NCBI GenBank assembly: GCA_027294925.1
Contig: JAPULM010000517.1
Span: forward strand, 1-7,505
From: a bacterium
GTDB taxonomy: Bacteria; Tectomicrobia; Entotheonellia; Entotheonellales; Entotheonellaceae
Reading direction: 5' to 3'
Length of the DNA stretch: 7,505 nucleotides
Shown here piece after piece: positions 1 to 5,321 of the stretch (position 1 is its first letter; every line of letters starts with the position of its first letter). The notes below the pieces were generated by a model, which was not told the DNA's origin, made no database searches, and saw nothing but the letters and a program-made list of their open reading frames with translations. The position numbers and the translations under genes are program-made.

Positions 1-371
1 GGGTGGCCGATGCCGTGCTGCAAAGCGGCATTGAGGACCGGTTCACCTGCTACCTGTCCGATGACATCGTCCATGAGACCACACGCCGCCTCCTCTCTCC
101 CCGATTGCAACAGCGCTACCGATACCATGCAGCGGACGTCGAGACGTACAGGATATTGCTGTATAGCGCATTCGAGCTTGTGATCGATCCCCCGCCGCTC
201 ACCGGCATAGTGCGCGATCCCAACGACGATATGATCGTCGCCTGTGCTGTCGCGGCATCCGCATCCCATATCGTCACCCGTGACGATGACTTACTCTCTA
301 TGGAGACCTACGAAGGGATTGTCATGCTGACCCCGGAGGCCTTCATAACAGTCCTGCGCGGGCAGGCGTGA
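1..371 (+). CDS. PIN-domain protein, putative toxin-type ribonuclease (5' end missing)
   Basis: C-terminal 122 residues of a PIN-domain protein, resembling the COG1569-type 'toxin component, PIN family' group. The reading frame is open at the left edge, so the GTG at position 3 need not be the start. Known of the family: PIN domains are small metal-dependent RNases with a quartet of acidic residues, and many are VapC-like toxins. Seen here, counting from nt 3: a Glu in the DDIVHET segment (about residue 25), the RDPNDDMIVACA motif (acids at 72-76) and TRDDDLL (94-96), followed by the usual short C-terminal helix (TPEAFITVL). The N-terminal Asp of the quartet would lie upstream of the window. 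The family is normally about 130-145 residues, so only some 15-25 are missing. An antitoxin gene would be expected directly upstream and cannot be seen. No antitoxin-like gene follows. Confidence 0.8.
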   Translation, partial: VADAVLQSGIEDRFTCYLSDDIVHETTRRLLSPRLQQRYRYHAADVETYRILLYSAFELVIDPPPLTGIVRDPNDDMIVACAVAASASHIVTRDDDLLSMETYEGIVMLTPEAFITVLRGQA

Positions 372-445
372 CCGCTCACCCTCATGAGGATAGGAAGTTT
401 ACAAGCCTTTTTCGCCCCGTTCCCCCAGCTCGCAGCAAGGAGTAG

Positions 446-547
446 CGCGACCGGCCAGATGACCTGGAGCGGATGAAGGCTGGGGAGTTTGCAACCGTGC
501 GCGAGGCCGCCCGTGCTGCCGGCATCCTGAGCGTAAGCGGCCGCTAG
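446..547 (+). pseudogene. Remnant of a small helical protein (unidentified)
   Basis: A frame that is open only from the TAG at 443-445 to the TAG at 545-547 reads DDLERMKAGEFATVREAA followed by RAAGILSVSGR. The amphipathic pattern (charged LERMKAGEF, then VREAARAAGI) resembles the middle of small hypothetical proteins with a helix-turn-helix-like 'xSVRxAAxxAGI' segment. I recognise the style of the motif but cannot name the family. There is no start codon with an acceptable ribosome binding site, and the frame stops right after the motif. It is therefore best read as a decayed fragment, and a chance open frame is possible. Confidence 0.3.
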
Positions 548-716
548 CAAGGCCTGCAGCTGCGGAAGCCTGTGGCGGCTCAGCCGCAGTGCTCGCGGTC
601 GACTGGCAGAAGTATGATGCGCGCAGCGAAGAGACACAGAGCGCGATACCGCCCGCTTGGTTTGCGGAGACCATTATGGGGCGCCCTGGCTAGCCGTTTC
701 CCATGCTGGAGGGCAT

Positions 717-745
717 CATCGGCGCGTCGACTCTCCGCGCCGATG
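717..745. repeat. 10-bp-stem hairpin
   Basis: CATCGGCGCG (717-726) and CGCGCCGATG (736-745) are perfect reverse complements around the 9-base loop TCGACTCTC. No T-run follows on either strand, so it is not a typical intrinsic terminator. It lies just outside the diverged repeat arm at 757-831, roughly 150 bases beyond the stop codon of the minus-strand CoA-transferase. It may be a mobile-element structural remnant or a 3'-end stabilising or attenuating structure. Confidence 0.55.
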
Positions 746-756
746 GGAGTCTGCCT

Positions 757-831
757 CGAGGGCGTTTTCGGGGGCGGCGCTCCGGAAGGGCCAGCGCTAA
801 AATGCCTTTTGTATTACCTATCCGCCGGGAC
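757..831 (+). repeat. Diverged inverted repeat, left arm
   Basis: This stretch matches the reverse complement of 7265-7340. Shared blocks in the same order are GTTTTC (764-769), GCGCTCCGG (777-785), TAAAATG (798-804) and CCTATCC (817-823). Their counterparts are at 7325-7330, 7310-7318, 7290-7296 and 7271-7277. A hand alignment of the core gives about 48 identities in 61 columns with two single-base gaps. The two copies flank the whole metabolic cluster in opposite orientation. Neither encodes a recognisable protein, so this is probably a dispersed non-coding repeat or a decayed element end. Confidence 0.6.
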
Positions 832-892
832 GAGAAGAAAAGGCCGTCTGGGCTACCTCTTGTCCACCAGCACGTTCGGGTGTGCCCGTTGA

Positions 893-2107
893 TTAGGCAA
901 TCACGCCTGCCGCCTGCAGTTTGCCGATCTCGTCGTCACTCATGCCGAGTAGCTCGCCAAAGACATAGGCATTGTGTTGGCCGATCAGCGGCGCCGGTTG
1001 CGTCGGGCCACCAGGCGTCTTCGATAAGCGGAAACCGAACTGATCCACCACATTGTCGCCGATCTCCGGATGCTGCAGGGTGACATAGTGCTGCCGATGC
1101 TGCAGTTGGGGATCACTGGCCAGATCTCTGGCATTCTGTACCATGCCAGAAGGTACCCCAACCGCTTGCAGGCGTTGTACCACCTGGTGCGGGGTCTGGT
1201 CTGCAGTCCAGGCCGAGATATGGGCATCCAACGCCTCCAGATGTTGCTCACGCTGCTCGCGCCTGTCAAAGCGGCTTTCGTGCGTCCAAGCCGGATCGCC
1301 CATCGCCCTACACAACGCTTGCCACTCGACCTCACTGCGCACGGCGATGGTGCACCAGGCGTCCTCACCCCGGCAGAGATAGACCCCGTGTGGGGCAAAG
1401 CCGGGGCGGCGATTGCCCTGTCGTGTCGGAAGGCGAGCGTTGGCGGTGTATTCCAGGAAGGTGGTGCCGACGAAAAGCATGCCGGCCTCATTCTGCGACA
1501 GATCGATATACTGCCCCTCGCCGGTGCCTTGGCGATGAATCAGAGCCGATAGGATAGCGGCGGCGCCCATCGGGCCGGAGGTAAAATCGGTATATGGCCC
1601 ACCGACCCCAGTAGGGGCACGATCTGGCCAGCCGGTGATCTCGCTGATACCCGACAGGGCCGGTAAGATGGCCCCATTACCCGGGGAGATGGCAAACGGT
1701 CCGGTCTGGCCTTGCATGCACGAGCTCAGCATGATGATGTCCGGCTTAAGCTTATGTAGGTGATCGTAACTCAAGCCCCACTTACGCATGGCGCGCGGGG
1801 TAAAACTTTCGATGACCACATCGCTTATCATGACAAGGCGTTTGGCCAATTCCACCCCCTTGGGATGGTTGACATTCAGCGTGATGCCCAGCTTGCCGTC
1901 GTTGTAATTGCAAAAGGCCACCGAACGGTTTGGTCCGGCTTCGTTGTCCTTGAAAAGTAATTGACGCAACAGGTCGGGATAGTCTTCGGTCTCCACCCGG
2001 ATGACCTCGGCACCGTACTGGCTGAGGCATTTGCCGATCATCGGACCGGCTATCCACCAGGCGAAATCCAACACCCGCACGTTGTGTAAAACGCCTTGTC
2101 CTGCCAT
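893..2107 (-). CDS. CaiB/BaiF family (class III) CoA-transferase, catalytic Asp present
   Basis: A 404-residue protein of the formyl-CoA transferase/CaiB-BaiF family, which moves CoA between carboxylic acids through an enzyme aspartyl-CoA thioester. The length is typical. Seen: the N-terminal VLDFAWWIAGP segment (13-22), YGAEVIRVE (31-39), VVIESFTPRAMRKWGL (97-112), and GEGQYIDLSQNEA (196-208) closing the large domain. The C-terminal LASDPQLQHRQHY (329-341) and APLIGQHN (372-379) are also typical. Asp174 (YTDFTSG; codon 1586-1588) lies 22 residues before GEGQ, exactly where Frc has its catalytic Asp169. The ATG overlaps the stop of the upstream transferase gene by one base (TGATG), with AAGGGG as a moderate Shine-Dalgarno seven bases before it. 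Translational coupling and a joint complex with that paralogue are therefore likely. The substrate is unknown. Confidence 0.93.
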   Translation of the reverse strand: MAGQGVLHNVRVLDFAWWIAGPMIGKCLSQYGAEVIRVETEDYPDLLRQLLFKDNEAGPNRSVAFCNYNDGKLGITLNVNHPKGVELAKRLVMISDVVIESFTPRAMRKWGLSYDHLHKLKPDIIMLSSCMQGQTGPFAISPGNGAILPALSGISEITGWPDRAPTGVGGPYTDFTSGPMGAAAILSALIHRQGTGEGQYIDLSQNEAGMLFVGTTFLEYTANARLPTRQGNRRPGFAPHGVYLCRGEDAWCTIAVRSEVEWQALCRAMGDPAWTHESRFDRREQREQHLEALDAHISAWTADQTPHQVVQRLQAVGVPSGMVQNARDLASDPQLQHRQHYVTLQHPEIGDNVVDQFGFRLSKTPGGPTQPAPLIGQHNAYVFGELLGMSDDEIGKLQAAGVIA

Positions 2108-3339
2108 CAGATAACCCCTTCTTGCCGTAGTGTCGTCAACGTGGTTGCGTCGAGTCCAAACTCACCTGCGAGGATCTCCACGGTGTGTTCCCCCAACAGC
2201 GGCGCACGTCGCCGCAGCTGCCAGGGTGTGGCGGACAACTTCCATGGTGCTCCTGTGTAGGTCAGGGTGGCGTCCAGCTCAGGGTGCTGCACCGACACGA
2301 AGTACTCGCGATGGCGCAATTGCGGATCATTCAGGCTGTCGCGGGCATTGTATACCGGATAGACGAATTGATAGCGCCGCTGCCCTTCTTCATACAACTC
2401 GCGTTTGCTAAAGCGGGCCAGAAAATTGGCAATGACGCTCTCGGAATAATCGATGTGTTCCTGCTCCCAATAGCTGACCAGCGTTTCGAGTCGTTCCGCC
2501 CACTCCGGACTGGTCAACTCACCGGCCATGCCATGCTCGGCCATCCAGGGCACGAACCCACTCCAGGTGAGCTGCGGAATAGCCTGCACATAGCCGTCCT
2601 GGCATGGGAAGCAATAGCGTACGGTGGCTCCCGGCGCCACCTGCAAACGATCCCCCAGGCGCGGCATCACCAGCCCATAGGCGTTCCAAACAAGTTGCGA
2701 GTAGTGCAGAAGCGTGGCGCATTCGTGCATCGACACGTCCACCCTCTGTCCCTCGCCACTTGCCAGGCGGTGATAATGCGCCAGCAAACTGCCCACATAA
2801 CCCTGGATACCGGCGTAGATCGGTGCCTGCGGCGCGTTCACCCGGGTCGGGGAACGATCCGGATCGCCGCACAGAAACAGGGTGCCGCTCATTCCCAGCA
2901 CATCGAGATCGGTGGCCACGTAATCGCGATAGGGACCGCTCTGGCCATAGTTGGTAATGGAGGTCAGAATGAGGTCCGGCCGTATCTCTGTTAGTGCCGT
3001 AAACCCCAAGCCCAGTCGCTCCAGGGTACCAGGCGCGAAACTCTCCACCACGAAATCGGCCGTGGCTACCAGGCGACGCAACAGGTCGGCGCCACGTTCG
3101 GTGGTGATGTCGAGGGTCAACCCTCGCTTACTGGTGTTGAGTACGAACCAATAGAGGCTCTTTTCGAGTTCCTCGTCGTCATGATAAAACGGGCCGATGC
3201 GGCGTACCGGGTCGCCGTTGGGCGGCTCGATCTTAATCACATCGGCGCCCATATCGGCCATCAGTTTGGTGCAAAACTGCCCTTTTTCACCACTAAGATC
3301 GACAACCCGTAGGCCCTGTAACGCCCCAGCATCTATCAT
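2107..3339 (-). CDS. CaiB/BaiF family CoA-transferase paralogue lacking the catalytic Asp
   Basis: A 410-residue class III CoA-transferase homologue. I chose the ATG at 3339-3337 over an in-frame GTG 18 bases upstream because AAAGGAGGT (3353-3345) sits five bases before it. Family features (410-residue numbering): LRVVDLSGEKGQFCTKLMAD (10-29), GADVIKIEPPNGDPVR (31-46), NTSKRGLTLDI (68-78), VVESFAPGTLERLGLGF (97-113), SGEGQRVDVS (194-203), LNDPQLRHREYF (336-347), RRAPLLGEHT (378-387). Aligning from GEGQ, the catalytic Asp position is Pro173 (APIYAG; codon 2821-2823 on the minus strand reads CCG). The usual aspartyl-CoA intermediate is thus unlikely in this subunit. The overlapping next gene encodes a paralogue that has the Asp, so I infer a non-catalytic or structural partner in a heteromer, comparable in arrangement to two-gene transferases such as BbsEF. 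The frame is intact, so it is not a pseudogene by sequence. Confidence 0.9.
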   Translation of the reverse strand: MIDAGALQGLRVVDLSGEKGQFCTKLMADMGADVIKIEPPNGDPVRRIGPFYHDDEELEKSLYWFVLNTSKRGLTLDITTERGADLLRRLVATADFVVESFAPGTLERLGLGFTALTEIRPDLILTSITNYGQSGPYRDYVATDLDVLGMSGTLFLCGDPDRSPTRVNAPQAPIYAGIQGYVGSLLAHYHRLASGEGQRVDVSMHECATLLHYSQLVWNAYGLVMPRLGDRLQVAPGATVRYCFPCQDGYVQAIPQLTWSGFVPWMAEHGMAGELTSPEWAERLETLVSYWEQEHIDYSESVIANFLARFSKRELYEEGQRRYQFVYPVYNARDSLNDPQLRHREYFVSVQHPELDATLTYTGAPWKLSATPWQLRRRAPLLGEHTVEILAGEFGLDATTLTTLRQEGVI

Positions 3340-3344
3340 GTGAT

Positions 3345-3353
3345 ACCTCCTTT
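3345..3353 (-). promoter_or_regulatory. Strong ribosome binding site of the Asp-less CoA-transferase
   Basis: AAAGGAGGT on the minus strand, five bases before the ATG at 3339. It is the strongest Shine-Dalgarno in the window and decides the start codon. The GTG at 3357 lies upstream of this site and has no site of its own. Confidence 0.75.
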
Positions 3354-3396
3354 CCACGACATACAGCCATCTACCTGCTCGAGTTGTGGGGCTACC

Positions 3397-3423
3397 TTTG
3401 GCATAGCCAAAAAGTTATTTTTT
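3397..3423 (+). terminator. Hairpin plus T-run on plus strand, in the leader of the CoA-transferase pair
   Basis: TTTGGC (3397-3402), loop ATA, GCCAAA (3406-3411), then six T (3418-3423) on the plus strand. In that orientation it resembles a weak intrinsic terminator, yet no plus-strand gene reads into it. On the minus strand, which is transcribed here, it is a six-pair stem 58-72 bases before the ATG of the first transferase gene and has no following T-run. It may block antisense transcription, form a leader or RNA-processing structure, or be chance. Confidence 0.3.
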
Positions 3424-3440
3424 AACACGGGGCAAGCAAA

Positions 3441-3461
3441 GACACGCTGAGCGTCTGTGTC
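3441..3461 (-). terminator. Weak hairpin at the end of the SYLF gene
   Basis: GACAC/GTGTC outer arms, or alternatively an inner ACGC-TGA-GCGT stem, overlap the TGA of the SYLF-domain gene (3462-3460). On the minus strand it is followed only by TTTGCTTG, so termination would be weak. Read-through into the transferase pair is plausible. Confidence 0.22.
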
Positions 3462-4041
3462 ACTTCTTGTTGAGCTTCTTGGAGCGCCAGTATTTAGTTC
3501 CTTTGATGCTCGCCTGCACAATCAATCCTTTATCGGTCAACTGATATACCATAACGCCATCGCGGAACGACGAATCGGCGTTGACACCCTCGGTTGCCGC
3601 TACCGCGCTGGCCGAGGCGTCAGCGTTCCATCCTTTGTCGACAAAGTATTGGAATTTTTCTGCTTCTTCGAACAAAAATACAGTATACAACACCTGTATG
3701 CCCAGTCCGATCCCGATACCTGCCGCCAGCATGCCCATATACACACGCTCGCCTGTCTTCTTGTTAATAGCGACACCTTTACCGCTGCCGCCGGAAATCA
3801 GCAGAGCCGTCTGCGTGCCGTAGAATACCGCATAGCCGTACGACTGATGGTAAAGTTGCTTTGACCTTGGCTTTTCCTTGAACAGTCGTTGCATCGTCTC
3901 TTGCTCTCGTTTGTCGATCTTCTGCCGCCGCTTCTCGCTCTTGTCTGCATGGACAGTAGGAATACTCATGGTAAGGACGAGGATTAGGGTGCACATGGCA
4001 CAAAGGAGTGGCTGGGCTCGAAAATGCCTGATGATGGACAT
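3460..4041 (-). CDS. Exported SYLF (YSC84-like) domain protein
   Basis: A 193-residue protein. Residues 1-32 form a Sec-type signal peptide: basic start (MSIIRHFR), hydrophobic core LLCAMCTLILVL, likely cleavage after VHA before DKSEK. No lipobox Cys is positioned for lipoprotein processing. A charged linker (33-65) precedes a SYLF/YSC84-like domain: SYGYAVF (67-73), glycine-rich LLISGGSGKGVAINKKTG (80-97) and GIQVLYTVFLFEEAEKFQYF (114-133). GWNADASASAVAA (137-149) and the C-terminal QLTDKGLIVQASIKGTKYW (167-185) complete it. Eukaryotic members bind phosphoinositides or actin; bacterial members are secreted or periplasmic proteins of poorly known role, probably lipid-binding. AGGAG (4052-4048) lies six bases before the ATG. 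It sits between the SDR (166 bases upstream) and the CoA-transferases (120 bases downstream) on the same strand. Its place in a metabolic cluster is unexplained. Confidence 0.85.
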   Translation of the reverse strand: MSIIRHFRAQPLLCAMCTLILVLTMSIPTVHADKSEKRRQKIDKREQETMQRLFKEKPRSKQLYHQSYGYAVFYGTQTALLISGGSGKGVAINKKTGERVYMGMLAAGIGIGLGIQVLYTVFLFEEAEKFQYFVDKGWNADASASAVAATEGVNADSSFRDGVMVYQLTDKGLIVQASIKGTKYWRSKKLNKK

Positions 4042-4105
4042 GATGATCTCCTGTCATTCTGCTGTCTTGGTCGAACTTAGAGGTTGTCTGAAACGCTTCC
4101 TCCCT

Positions 4106-4117
4106 CCTTTGCAAAGG
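4106..4117. repeat. 12-base perfect palindrome
   Basis: CCTTTGCAAAGG, in the 166-base gap between the SDR and SYLF genes, about 65 bases before the SYLF start. It could be an operator or the core of a small dispersed repeat (flanks CTCCCTC and GGCGTAAAG). I see no convincing -35/-10 pair beside it. Confidence 0.35.
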
Positions 4118-4207
4118 GGCGTAAAGAGGCGCCAGATGGATGTTTAGGTGATTCCTTACAGAATTTATCGGTTGCCCAACGAGCTAGCTTGACCGTGCAA
4201 GAGATGA

Positions 4208-4975
4208 CTACATCGCCGTCTTACCGCCATCCACAAACAGCAGCGCACCGGTGACAAACGAGGCGTCATCCGAAGCGAGAAATAGAATGCCATGCGCCAC
4301 TTCACGCGGCGTGCCAGGTCGATTGAGCATGGTTTCCTGGCCAAACTCTTTGCTAAACTCGTCCAATTGGCGTCCGGCGTCCGCCGCGCGCTGCTCGTGA
4401 AATCGGGTCAGGATCGGACCAGGACCAACCGCATTGACCCGGATACCATCTGCTGCATGGTCTCGAGCCATCGCCCGCGTCAGGCCGGCGACGGCGGCCT
4501 TAGTGGTGTCGTATTGCACGGTGTTAGCGCCAGCGATGACCGAGCGAATGGAGGCGACGCTGACAATGCTGCCGCCACCGGCCCGTTGCATGGCCGGAAT
4601 GGCGGCTTTGGCGCAAAAGGCATAGCCTTTCAGATTCACCCCCAACATGGTGTCCCAGCTCTCTTCACTGGCCTCGGTCACCCGTTGATACATGCGAATA
4701 CCGGCATTGTTGACTAGGATATGTAGCTCGCCAAAGTGATTTTCGGCGCGTTCAATAAAGGCGCTGGCTTCGGCCTCGTGTTGCATGTGGGCTACAACGA
4801 AGATCACCGCCGCCCCCGCTGCCTGCAATTCGGCTGCAATGCGCTCGCCCCGTTCACGGTCGCGGTCGGCGAACGCCACCTTGGCGCCTTCTTCGATAAA
4901 TAAGCGGACGGTAGCTTCACCGATGCCGGAAGCGCCTCCCGTAATCGCTGCGACTTTACCATTTAGACGTCCCAC
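4208..4975 (-). CDS. Short-chain dehydrogenase/reductase (FabG-like SDR)
   Basis: A 255-residue classical SDR; these enzymes interconvert alcohols and carbonyls with NAD(P)(H). Seen: the dinucleotide-binding TGGASGIG (12-19); Asp37 after the second strand (VAFAD), which favours NAD(H) over NADP(H); NNAG (89-92); and a complete catalytic set of Asn114 (VNLKG), Ser142, Tyr155 and Lys159 (YDTTK). VGPGPILT (183-190) and the C-terminal FVTGALLFVDGG (240-251) are family-typical. The start is GTG at 4975, with AGGAG (4987-4983) seven bases upstream; no ATG fits. Oddities: the family's conserved Asp after the third strand, which contacts adenine, is His63 (VVAHM), and the Asp of the usual LDVLVNNAG is His85. 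Catalysis should be intact. The gene is divergent from the ThDP enzyme and first in the minus-strand series. The exact substrate cannot be inferred. Confidence 0.93.
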   Translation of the reverse strand: MGRLNGKVAAITGGASGIGEATVRLFIEEGAKVAFADRDRERGERIAAELQAAGAAVIFVVAHMQHEAEASAFIERAENHFGELHILVNNAGIRMYQRVTEASEESWDTMLGVNLKGYAFCAKAAIPAMQRAGGGSIVSVASIRSVIAGANTVQYDTTKAAVAGLTRAMARDHAADGIRVNAVGPGPILTRFHEQRAADAGRQLDEFSKEFGQETMLNRPGTPREVAHGILFLASDDASFVTGALLFVDGGKTAM

Positions 4976-5004
4976 CTATACACTCCTAATAAAGCATTCG
5001 TTAA

Positions 5005-5017
5005 AATTTTCAAAATT
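5005..5017. promoter_or_regulatory. AT-rich palindrome upstream of the SDR gene
   Basis: AATTTT-C-AAAATT, perfect six-base arms, 30-42 bases before the SDR start codon, in a local AT-rich patch unlike its surroundings. A role as operator or promoter element is possible but unproven. Confidence 0.28.
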
Positions 5018-5137
5018 CTTTCTCCCTGGGCAGGCAAACCTGAGAACTGAATGACCCTGGAGATAGGTTTGAATCTGTTCCCATGCAATTTTACAAACGT
5101 AACCGAATTGGTCAACTGGTGTGGAAACCGAGGCCCA

Positions 5138-5178
5138 TTGTACCGGGTGCATCGGCAAAGAACAAGAATGCGGTACAA
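5138..5178. promoter_or_regulatory. Spaced inverted repeat, candidate operator
   Basis: TTGTACCG (5138-5145) and CGGTACAA (5171-5178) are perfect reverse complements. Their centres are 33 bases apart, close to three helical turns, so both half-sites would face the same side of the DNA. It lies roughly mid-spacer, about 145 bases before the ThDP-enzyme start and 160 before the SDR start, a suitable place for a regulator acting on both genes. Confidence 0.35.
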
Positions 5179-5261
5179 ACTGAAAAACTGCCTGACCCTG
5201 GCTTCTCCAGCAAGCCGTCTTGTGGTATGCTGGGACGGACGGAAACTGAGACAAGCAAACA

Positions 5262-5277
5262 CGTGTTGTCGAACACG
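5262..5277 (+). repeat. Small hairpin in the ThDP-enzyme leader
   Basis: CGTGTT-GTCG-AACACG, a six-pair stem with a four-base loop, 44-60 bases before the ATG at 5322. It overlaps the palindrome AACACGTGTT (5258-5267). It could be a leader hairpin or a protein-binding site. Confidence 0.3.
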
Positions 5278-5321
5278 CGGACATAACGCCGAGGACGCGG
5301 TGAAATTGGAGAGGAGTTGGC

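Larger units (their letters stand above)
372..892. other. Gene-poor region with remnants and repeats
   Basis: No intact gene is supported in these 521 bases. Open frames are present on both strands, but none has a Shine-Dalgarno site plus a recognisable protein. The region holds a 10-base palindrome (CCTCATGAGG, 380-389) just after the PIN gene, a short coding remnant (446-547), a strong hairpin (717-745) and one arm of a diverged inverted repeat (757-831). It looks like decayed mobile or accessory DNA between the PIN gene and the convergent CoA-transferase gene. Confidence 0.6.
4976..5321. promoter_or_regulatory. Divergent promoter/regulatory spacer
   Basis: These 346 bases separate the divergent SDR and ThDP-enzyme genes and must carry start signals for at least the plus-strand gene. 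Visible elements are an AT-rich palindrome (5005-5017), an 8-base inverted repeat with centres 33 bases apart (5138-5178) and a hairpin (5262-5277). A weak extended -10-like TGGTATGCT (5223-5231) lacks a convincing -35. Small open frames here (for example from the ATG at 5083) have no Shine-Dalgarno and no recognisable product. No regulator gene is present in the window. I could not place either promoter with confidence. Confidence 0.5.

Noticed and set aside
572..1083. Arginine-rich plus-strand open frames over the left repeat arm
   Set aside because: They run through a hairpin and a repeat and overlap the transferase gene end. Similar filler appears over the right arm, so it comes from the repeat's base composition.
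2185..2994. 269-residue plus-strand open frame
   Set aside because: Fully antisense to the well-supported CoA-transferase gene, with no recognisable domain and no Shine-Dalgarno. It is a by-product of codon bias on the other strand.
3339..3357. Alternative GTG start at 3357 for the first CoA-transferase
   Set aside because: It lies upstream of the AAAGGAGGT site and lacks its own ribosome binding site; family homology begins after the ATG at 3339.
5038..5090. Thiamine (TPP) riboswitch: CTGAGA, ACCCT and GAATCTG in suggestive order ahead of a ThDP-enzyme gene
   Set aside because: The second conserved half (the GGxUAAxxCCAGCG-like part and closing AGGG stem) is absent. Such riboswitches normally control thiamine synthesis or transport genes, and the matches are short.
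5083..5286. Small plus-strand open frame (67 residues) in the divergent spacer
   Set aside because: No ribosome binding site before the ATG, low-complexity basic composition, and no recognisable motif; better read as regulatory DNA.
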